A DNA stretch of 64,000 bases, from the NCBI GenBank assembly GCA_029204225.1, contig CM055108.1:48054897-48118896 (forward strand), read 5' to 3'. This stretch comes from Diphasiastrum complanatum. Taxonomy: Eukaryota; Streptophyta; Lycopodiopsida; Lycopodiales; Lycopodiaceae. Shown one piece after another: positions 58,014 to 64,000 of the stretch; the first letter of the stretch is position 1, and each line of letters begins with the position of its first letter. The notes under the pieces are model-generated. The model was given only the letters and a program-made list of their open reading frames with translations, searched no databases and was not told the DNA's origin. The position numbers and the translations under genes are program-made.

Positions 58014-58415
58014 TAATGGTTAATTAATTCATTGTAAAGGCCAGCCTGCCTGCTAGAAGGCCTATTTTTATTATTAGTATAGCACTATCTATTTTTAGTA
58101 TAGGTACCTAAATTAGTACCAGTTTTGCTAGAATAGTATAGAAATCTATTTTAACTAAGATAGCATAGATTTCTATTGTTAAGACTTCATAATTAGCATT
58201 CCAATTGCTATTGTAGAAGGATAGCTTTTGCTTTTGTTTTTGGGCAGTCTCTATAAGAGCAGATGGGCACCCACCTCCATTGTTATCTCAGTTTCCAGTT
58301 TATGAAGCATAGCTTCTTGCAGTCCATCTTCTTCCTCTTGTGATTGATGTTTTGTGTGAGTACTAATAAGATTAATTTACTCCGATTTCTGACTTCTATC
58401 ATGATATCAGAGCCA
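58014..58415 (+). repeat. 5' LTR (58014-58401) and primer-binding site of a copia element
   Basis: It begins TGTTAGGAATTAATGG and ends TTCTATCA directly before TGATATCAGAGCC (58402-58414), a one-mismatch initiator Met tRNA site. CTATAAGAGC at about 58252 is a likely LTR TATA box. The matching 3' LTR is absent from the window's copy. Confidence 0.8.
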
Positions 58416-59054
58416 TCTCGTTAAGATCGGGATCTACAGAAGGAAGGAGAAGATCAGCGCTGCAGGTTTTACTTGTGGAGATCGCATCTAGTGGAAGTGC
58501 TATTTGGTGAAGGCCGCATCTGGTGGAGGCGCCATCCTGTGTATATTTTCTGGTCGAGGTCACATCTGGCGCAGGTAGTAAGAAATCAGCAGGAGCAGGC
58601 GTTTACTGAGGGTGGCAGCTTCTGGACAGGCAAAAGTACCAGTCAGGCAGATCTGAGGGAGGCAGCATCCAGAATAGCAGAACAGGCTTTTTCTAGTGCA
58701 TACAGATCTGGTGCAGGCGCACCTGAACAGCAGGTCAGAACTGGTGCAGATTTAATCTGAGGGCAGGTTTTATCTTGTGCAGGTTTTATGTGGTGCAGGT
58801 TCATCTGAGGCGGCAGCAGCTCGTGAAGGTAGCAGCCAGGACAGGTTCTACCTGAGGACAGCAGCACCTAGACAGGTCTGGATAGAGGCAGCGTCTGAGA
58901 CAGGTATTATCTGAGGGAGGCAACAGCTGAGGATGGCATCAACCAGACAAGCAGTGATCAGATAGGTAGTATTTGGACAGGTGCTATCCAGGGCGGGCGA
59001 CAATTAATAAATTGTTGCATGCAATCAGATTCTTAGAAGAAATCCTATCATTTT
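58416..59054 (+). other. Leader of the 58-61 kb copia element
   Basis: Untranslated region between primer-binding site and gag. It repeats GGTGCAGGT and GAGGCAGCA-like words (for example at 58560, 58690, 58740, 58790), giving a loosely periodic GC-richer stretch. No protein seen. Confidence 0.55.
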
Positions 59055-59630
59055 TTGTACGACAGATGGGGAGTTTGCATGAATCTTTTACCGAAGTCAA
59101 GCAAGTTAGATGGATCTAACTACAGCTTGTGGAAGTTCAAACTTCAGAATATACTTCAAGACAAAGATTATTGGGAAATTGTCATGGGACAAGAGGTGAT
59201 GGCTGACGATCTCAATGATCAAGATAGAAGGGCATTTGAGAAATGGGTGCAAAGTGCGCATCATATCATCAACTTATCCATGAAGGATAAGGTTATTCCT
59301 CTGATCAGGAATGTAGTCGAGCCTAAGGATGCATGGGATATTCTTAGGAATACATATGAAACGGTGAGTAGGTCTATTGTGGAGAGTGCTCGAAGCATGC
59401 TACGAGGTAAGAACCTCAAGAATCATTTGTGGGGCAAAGCAGTTAGTACAGTAGTTTACTTACTTAACAGAAGCCCTACAAAAGCTGTTCTAAATCGAAC
59501 TCCAGAAGAAGCTTTCCCATGTATAAAACCTAAAGTGGATCATCTACGAGTTTTTGGTTGTGTTGCATTTGCTCATATTCCTAAAGATAATCGTCAAAAA
59601 CTTGATTCAAAGGCAATCAAGTGTTTATGA
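59055..59630 (+). pseudogene. Fused copia Gag-integrase ORF created by deletion
   Basis: One open frame of 191 codons. The first 105 residues are copia Gag (KLDGSNYSLWKFKLQNIL, KDAWDILRNTYE). They pass without a stop into the C-terminal half of integrase: ESARSMLRGKNLKNHLWGKA, VYLLNRSPTKAV, FGCVAFAHIPKDNRQKLDSK. The zinc knuckle, protease and integrase catalytic core are gone, an in-frame loss of well over 1 kb relative to a normal element. The likely true start is the ATG at 59079 (MNLLPKSSKLDG). Any product would lack enzymatic function. Confidence 0.85.
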
Positions 59631-61275
59631 TGAGGAGGAGAAGGCATATCGCCTTTATAATCTTACCAGTTAGAAGGTGAATATGAGCAGGGATGTCGTG
59701 TTCAAAGAGATGGAGTCTTCTAACCTAGAAGATCATGAGGAGGATGTATTTTCTCCTACATCAAAAACTCCTCTTATAGATGAGTTCAGGAAGATACAGG
59801 TCCATGTGATACAGCTTCTACACAAGTTGTACCAAGGGTGTGTACACAGGTGGATCTTGGTAAACGTAAGGAAAGGTCAAGAGTATTTGATACTTATTCT
59901 CCTTCTACGTCACCTACAAAGAAGTTACCAAGATGGTATTTTGAGACTATAAAAGATAGTCAAATGTTGGATGAGGGAGAATTGAGTCAACAAGCTAAGA
60001 GATTGACACGTTCAAGTGTCAACTATTGTGAGATGGTGAAGAAATGCATTATGCGTTTATGGCTTCGGATTCAGAGGATCCTTTATTTTATGAAGATGCT
60101 GCAAAGGAACAAGTTTGGAAGACTGCTATGGATGAGGAGTACAATTCTATTCTGAAAAATGAGACATGGGATCTTGTTGAACTTCCAGCAGGTAAGAAAC
60201 CAATTAGCTGCTAAGATGAATACTTTGAGAAGTGTTTTGGCAATTGCATCTCATTTTGGATGGGATATCTAGCAAATGGATGTCAAGGGTGCTTTCTTGA
60301 ATGGTTACCTTGAAGAGGAGGTTTATTTGGAGCAGCCCCAGGGTTATGAGGTTGAAGGCAAAGAGAATTTTGTTTGCAAGTTAAAGAAAGCACTATATGG
60401 GTTGAAACAAGCGCCTAGAGCATGGTATACTCGCATCAACAATTATTTTTTGAAGCAGAATTTTCATAAAAGCATGTCTGAGTCAACACTATATATTTTG
60501 AAAGATTCGGATGACATAGTCATTATTGTTCTCTATGTAATGGTCGTATTATCACAGGGTCAAATAAGTCATTAATAAAGAAGATAAAGAACAATCTTTC
60601 ACTGGAGTTTGATATGAAAGATTTGGAGAGACTTCAATATTGTTTGGGTATTGAAGTTTGGAGGTCAAAGGAAAATCTTTTGATATCACAAGCAAAGTAT
60701 GCAAGAGAGTTACTCAAGAAGTTTAGCATGCTTGATTGTAAGTCCATTTCTACACCTTATGATCCAAGTGTAAAGCTAACAAAAGAGGAAAATTCTGAAA
60801 GTGTGAATGAAACGCTTTATAGGCAGCTTGTAGGTAGTCTTATTTATCTAACGACTACTCGACCAGACATTTCATATGCAGTGAGCATGGTGAGTCAATT
60901 CATGTCTTTACCAAAAGTTTGCCATTGGAAAGCGGCAAAAAGGATTTTGCGTTATGTCAAAGGGACACTCAGGTATGGCATTTATTATGGTAAAGGAACA
61001 AAAATAAAACTTGAGGACTGGGCAGGAAATGCAGAAGATAGAAGATCGACTACAGGATATGCATTAAATCTTGGAACAGGAGCCATATCTTGGAGTAGTA
61101 AAAAGCAACCAACAATTGCTTTATCTTCTACAGAGGCAGAGTATAGGGCTACTACATCAGCGACTTGTGAAGCAATTTGGTTACGAAGGATTCTAAAAGA
61201 TATTCACATAGAACAAGTTGAACCTACAGTTCTTTGGTGTGACAATCAGAGTTGCATTCAGCTTGCTAAAAAATG
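59631..61275 (+). pseudogene. Copia reverse transcriptase and RNase H, truncated
   Basis: Linker region from 59677, then reverse transcriptase from about 60200: [17 protein letters not shown]-type start (60270-60310), [14 protein letters not shown] (60396-60437). The catalytic YVDD box is destroyed at 60534-60560 (LYVMVVL). The second half is a 220-codon frame, 60614-61276: [36 protein letters not shown], then RNase H with [25 protein letters not shown] and LWCDNQSCIQLAKK. It ends abruptly at 61275, in the middle of RNase H, where captured gene fragments start. It closely resembles the copia pol in CRTISO intron 1. Confidence 0.9.
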
Positions 61276-61543
61276 AGATGAAAGAGCCACAATTGCCTTA
61301 TGATCCAGGCAATGCAGATTCAAAAATCCAACAGCAACACAGAAAGGAAATAGGGATTCTGTCACGGCTGCAGCAGAACAAAATGGGATGATCGGATCGC
61401 AAGGAATGGGACTTTTTCGATTTATACTACCTCATAGTCTTGGCAGATTTTTGTTTGTGTTCAGATCCATATGTAAGTCAACGCCAGTAATTTCTTGAGG
61501 CATGGTTATATTTCCTGAAATGTTGCTCTGTTTGTGTTTCCAG

Positions 61544-61758
61544 CAGCGATTTTAGACCCTATGCTACCAAGGTCTGTTATTGTTATGAAGATGTGGCTTC
61601 AATGCCCAAGATAGCATGGGATACCATTATACAACATTTTGCTGGCATAGAGCCTGAATTTGTTGATGCAAAGTACTTTTGTGTGTGCCATCGACAGCGA
61701 GGCTATGTGCACAACCAAAATGTAGAAGGCTGAAAGTTGATTTGGCCATAGCCCCCTA
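61544..61758 (+). pseudogene. DRM-type DNA methyltransferase gene fragment
   Basis: Reads CYEDVASMPKIAWDTI, then GIEPEFVDAKYFCVCHRQRGYVHN. This is the segment before and at the start of the catalytic domain in plant DRM cytosine methyltransferases (family pattern YYENVA..PKGVWDTI...EPEFVDSKYFCAAARKRGYIHN). It is preceded by TTTGTGTTTCCAG, an intact-looking splice acceptor (possible 71-base intron 61473-61543 beginning GTAAGT). In-frame stops follow at 61731 (TGA) and 61749 (TAG). DRM enzymes carry out RNA-directed de novo DNA methylation. Only about 70 codons are present, so it is a captured or left-over fragment, probably of genomic origin since a splice site is retained. Confidence 0.75.
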
Positions 61759-62028
61759 TTCTGGACCGTGATGTTTGCCATCCTCGAGATTATGATTTCT
61801 TTCTATGTAGTCGTGCAGGCATCATTGTAAGTCTCAGTATAGCTTCAAAGCTTCCCAATGGCTGATGTATGTGGTGGAAAGTTTTGCCAATTAAATCCTT
61901 TGAACTACTAAGCAAAACTGTGTCATTCACTACAGGGAACCACACACTACTATGTCTTATATGATGAGATCGGTTTCTCCCCGGATGAACTTCAACAGCT
62001 TACTAATTACTTATGCTACAACTTCAAC
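61759..62028 (+). pseudogene. Argonaute PIWI-domain fragment (AGO4-like), with intron
   Basis: Continues in the same frame as the DRM fragment. Exon part 61759-61826 reads DRDVCHPRDYDFFLCSRAGII; the intron is 61827-61935 (GTAAGT to CTACAG); the next part 61936-62028 reads THYYVLYDEIGFSPDELQ and LTNYLCYNFN. This is the PIWI segment with the catalytic-site histidine region (family: HP...DFF.C..AGI, then GT..PTHYHVL.DEIGFS.DDLQ.L). The DEIGFSPD wording is that of the AGO4/6/9 clade rather than AGO1. About three residues (the RPT of GTTRPTHY) are missing after the intron. It ends in telomere-like CCCTAAACCCTAA at 62028-62040 with stops. It is a fragment and cannot make an active Argonaute. Confidence 0.75.
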
Positions 62029-62087
62029 CCTAAACCCTAATAGAATTGCAGTTTTACTTCTCCATGAAAAAGGTACATACACAAGTA

Positions 62088-62293
62088 GTCAATTCCAAAT
62101 GTTTTCAGGTCCTGACCGACGAAGTGTCCCTGAAGCCCTGTTTAACGTCGACGGACGTTCTGGGTTGACCATCGGTCAGTTCCTCGTCCTGTCTGTTCCC
62201 ACAGGTTCCTATCGAGCTTGTCCACTAGCCGAAACAGACGGCACCTAAAACGGATCCCGTTTGGAGAAATGGGCCGTCGAACAGAAAGCTGCA
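62088..62293 (+). repeat. ~210-bp direct repeat, first copy
   Basis: Begins GTCAATTCCAAATGTTTTC and ends GAAAGCTGCA. Matches 62437-62651 across its length (shared GACCGACGAAGTGTCC, GTTCCCACAGGTTCCTATCGA and CGGATCCCGTTTGGAGAAA). More GC-rich than the rest of the window. Confidence 0.9.
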
Positions 62294-62436
62294 AAACTGG
62301 TCCGTTTCGTGTGACCTAATTGCGTTTCTCTCCCGAAGGCCCATTTTGACCAAACGATACCCGAATCGAGCAAGGCCAAGTTCGTTAGGTCCGTATCGAG
62401 TTCACGAACCTGTGGACTGCATTCCTGACCATTTAG

Positions 62437-62651
62437 GTCAATTCCAAATGTTTTCTGGTCCCGACCGACGAAGTGTCCTTGAAGCCCTGTTTAATGTCGA
62501 ACTTCGGACGGACGTTCTGGGCTGACCGTCGGTCCGTTCCTCGTCCTGCATGTTCCCACAGGTTCCTATCGAGGATGTCCACTAGCAGAAACAGACGGCA
62601 CCTGGAACGGATCCCGTTTGGAGAAACAGGGCCGTCGAATGGAAAGCTGCA
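62437..62651 (+). repeat. ~210-bp direct repeat, second copy
   Basis: Second copy, 349 bases further on. It differs by about 15 substitutions and a short insertion (AACTTCG near 62,509). The 143 bases between the copies contain related words such as AAACGATACCCGAATCGAG, so the repeat period may be the whole 349 bases. Confidence 0.9.
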
Positions 62652-63362
62652 TATTCTTCTTAATTGGTGTTATGTATATCCATCACGACAGTGAACATCC
62701 ATTAATTTAAGAGAATATCCAAGTTCAGAAAGACCACCTTGGAGTTTAAAACTGTGAGCAGCAGGTTTATTGCAATTGTTTTCCTCAAGCTATGGAATCA
62801 AGGATGCACACAACACAAGCACCTCAAAACACGCAAAATGTTACACCTTTTGTTTGGTTACTCTACAAATCAACAAACACAAAGGATGTATGTGAACCAG
62901 TCCGCACGCAGCTCCCCATCTTTGTACTGCCGATCGCTCTGCCACAACGGATGAAGTATGTGGGCTACACTGTGAATCGGCCGGTGAAACTTCTGCCATC
63001 GCCGGGCCCACAACCGCCTAATAGGCGCCAACCTGTGAAACATAACATGTGGAAGCAACAACTACATAATTGCGTGCTACGGCACCAACACAAAATAGAG
63101 TGTGAATGGAAAGAAAGTTCGTGAACGGAAAAAGGTATATCTGGCCGCGTCCAGATCGAAACGCGCGAGAGACTCGCATATGCGGTCCAAGAACTCGTAT
63201 ATGAGGCCCATCGTGCACCCCTCTTGATCGAGCAGAACAGAATTCATGGGGCGCATATGACATCCATGAGTTGCTCCATATCGAACTAGAAGGGCTACAT
63301 GAAGAGGATGTTGTGGAAGGCCAAGCCCTCTGGGGTCTGGGGCAGGTCCATGGCCGTGAACT
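62652..63362. other. No recognised gene
   Basis: Contains a 110-codon open plus-strand frame at 62792-63124 and antisense frames, none recognisable. It may be part of the decayed hAT element to the right. Confidence 0.4.
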
Positions 63363-63763
63363 CTACCGAAGTGGCCATGTGCCCTTCAGCCGGTGTAGCC
63401 GCTCGAGCATGATGAACTGGTAGGCGAAATGCGTGGGAGCAGACTTCTTCAAATCCAGCCTGCATTGCAAAACGAAATAAGAACCGCACAACAAAAAGCA
63501 TTTGCAACCGTAAACCCTAATCCCTGGAATTATTGGCGTGTGCAACGAAACTGTCAAAGAGCTTAAAAATAAGTAGTCTCGTACCTGCTGAATGTGCAGA
63601 AAAGAGCAGTGGTGCGGCGCTTGCGTGTGATGCAGTCCACAATCGCAACCTTCTTGAGAACCTCACTGACCCAAGGCAGACGCCCGATGGAATGAAGGAG
63701 GAGGTCCAGTGAGTGTGCGGCACATGGAATCCACACAATGGAGGGGTTGTAGGAAAGTAAGAG
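63363..63763 (-). pseudogene. hAT-family transposase remnant (DUF659 region), two exons
   Basis: Minus-strand exon 63763-63585 reads NPSIVWIPCAAHSLDLLLH then SIGRLPWVSEVLKKVAIVDCI. This is the hAT/DUF659 pattern (P.I.WTPCAAHCLDLML..IGK..WV..V). GT at 63584 and AG at 63460 bound a 125-base intron. The phase fits the next exon, 63459-63363: RLDLKKSAPTHFAYQFIML, matching the usual 'ELKRPAVTRFATSFLTL' block after it. A TAG at 63363 ends the frame soon after. Before 63763 an in-frame stop cuts it on the N-terminal side, and the hAT dimerisation domain is not seen. Intron retention shows it is a DNA remnant and not a retrocopy. Confidence 0.75.
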
Positions 63764-63833
63764 TCAAGTCACCGAGATCTAGTTATCAATCAAGCTCCAC
63801 AAGAAACGAGAGAAGAGGCTGGGCGCCCAACTC

Positions 63834-63835
<2 letters not shown>

Positions 63836-63892
<57 letters not shown>
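63836..63892. repeat. (GA)n microsatellite
   Basis: About 28 GA repeats directly after the hAT remnant. Confidence 0.95.
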
Positions 63893-63895
<3 letters not shown>

Positions 63896-64000
63896 CAACA
63901 ACAAGAGCAATGGAAAGCAATGGTTAGCCAAACTGAAAAATGTGACACAATAAGCAAAATATGTACTCTACCTACTTACTGAATGTAAGGCACCTCCAAA

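Noticed and set aside
62792-63124. 110-codon plus-strand frame
   Set aside because: No recognisable domain, lies in decayed transposon surroundings.

Overview
This is a stretch of a large, repeat-rich plant nuclear genome. The carotenoid isomerase gene encodes an apparent plastid-targeting leader and has 13 GT-AG exons, two of its introns being about 9.0 and 7.2 kb. Decayed Ty1/copia and Ty3/gypsy elements, a Penelope-type reverse transcriptase, a hAT remnant and many long (GA)n/(CT)n tracts fill the rest. Introns this long, together with a Penelope-type reverse transcriptase, make me lean towards a non-angiosperm vascular plant (fern or gymnosperm), but the window alone does not prove this.

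Layout. 1-9.7 kb: a pile of broken LTR retrotransposons. It holds a plus-strand copia tail, LTR pieces in both orientations, a plus-strand gypsy pol, then a minus-strand copia with gag, protease and integrase remnants, its primer-binding site and LTR, and a second related gag plus LTR. 9.7-12.2 kb: AT-rich upstream sequence with microsatellites and a possible SINE. 12,240-34,639: the carotenoid isomerase gene (CRTISO) on the plus strand, 13 exons and 615 codons, with no stop, frameshift or bad splice site seen. Intron 1 contains a copia pol remnant, a foldback element and a G-rich hairpin block. Intron 5 contains a Penelope-like reverse transcriptase, a solo-like LTR, a LINE-like tail and a nearly identical 215-bp direct repeat. 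34.6-41.6 kb: intergenic, with microsatellites and short tandem duplications. 41,594-43,057: a DUF247 gene on the minus strand. 44.1-45.8 kb: a copia integrase remnant and an odd repeat-derived ORF. 48,605-52,033: a complete though decayed copia element with two LTRs and a target-site duplication. 54,057-56,840: a 2.8-kb open exon of an unrecognised disordered protein on the minus strand. 58.0-61.3 kb: a copia element with its 5' LTR and an internal in-frame deletion. 61.3-62.0 kb: a chimera of a DRM-type DNA methyltransferase fragment and an Argonaute (AGO4-like) PIWI fragment. 62.1-64 kb: a GC-richer direct repeat, a hAT transposase remnant with a retained intron, and (GA)n.

Only three loci look like working host genes: CRTISO, the DUF247 gene and the unrecognised minus-strand gene. 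CRTISO acts alone here as a carotenoid pathway enzyme; I see no functional clustering. The most unusual item is the side-by-side, same-frame joining of fragments of two genes from the RNA-directed DNA methylation pathway, next to a truncated retrotransposon.
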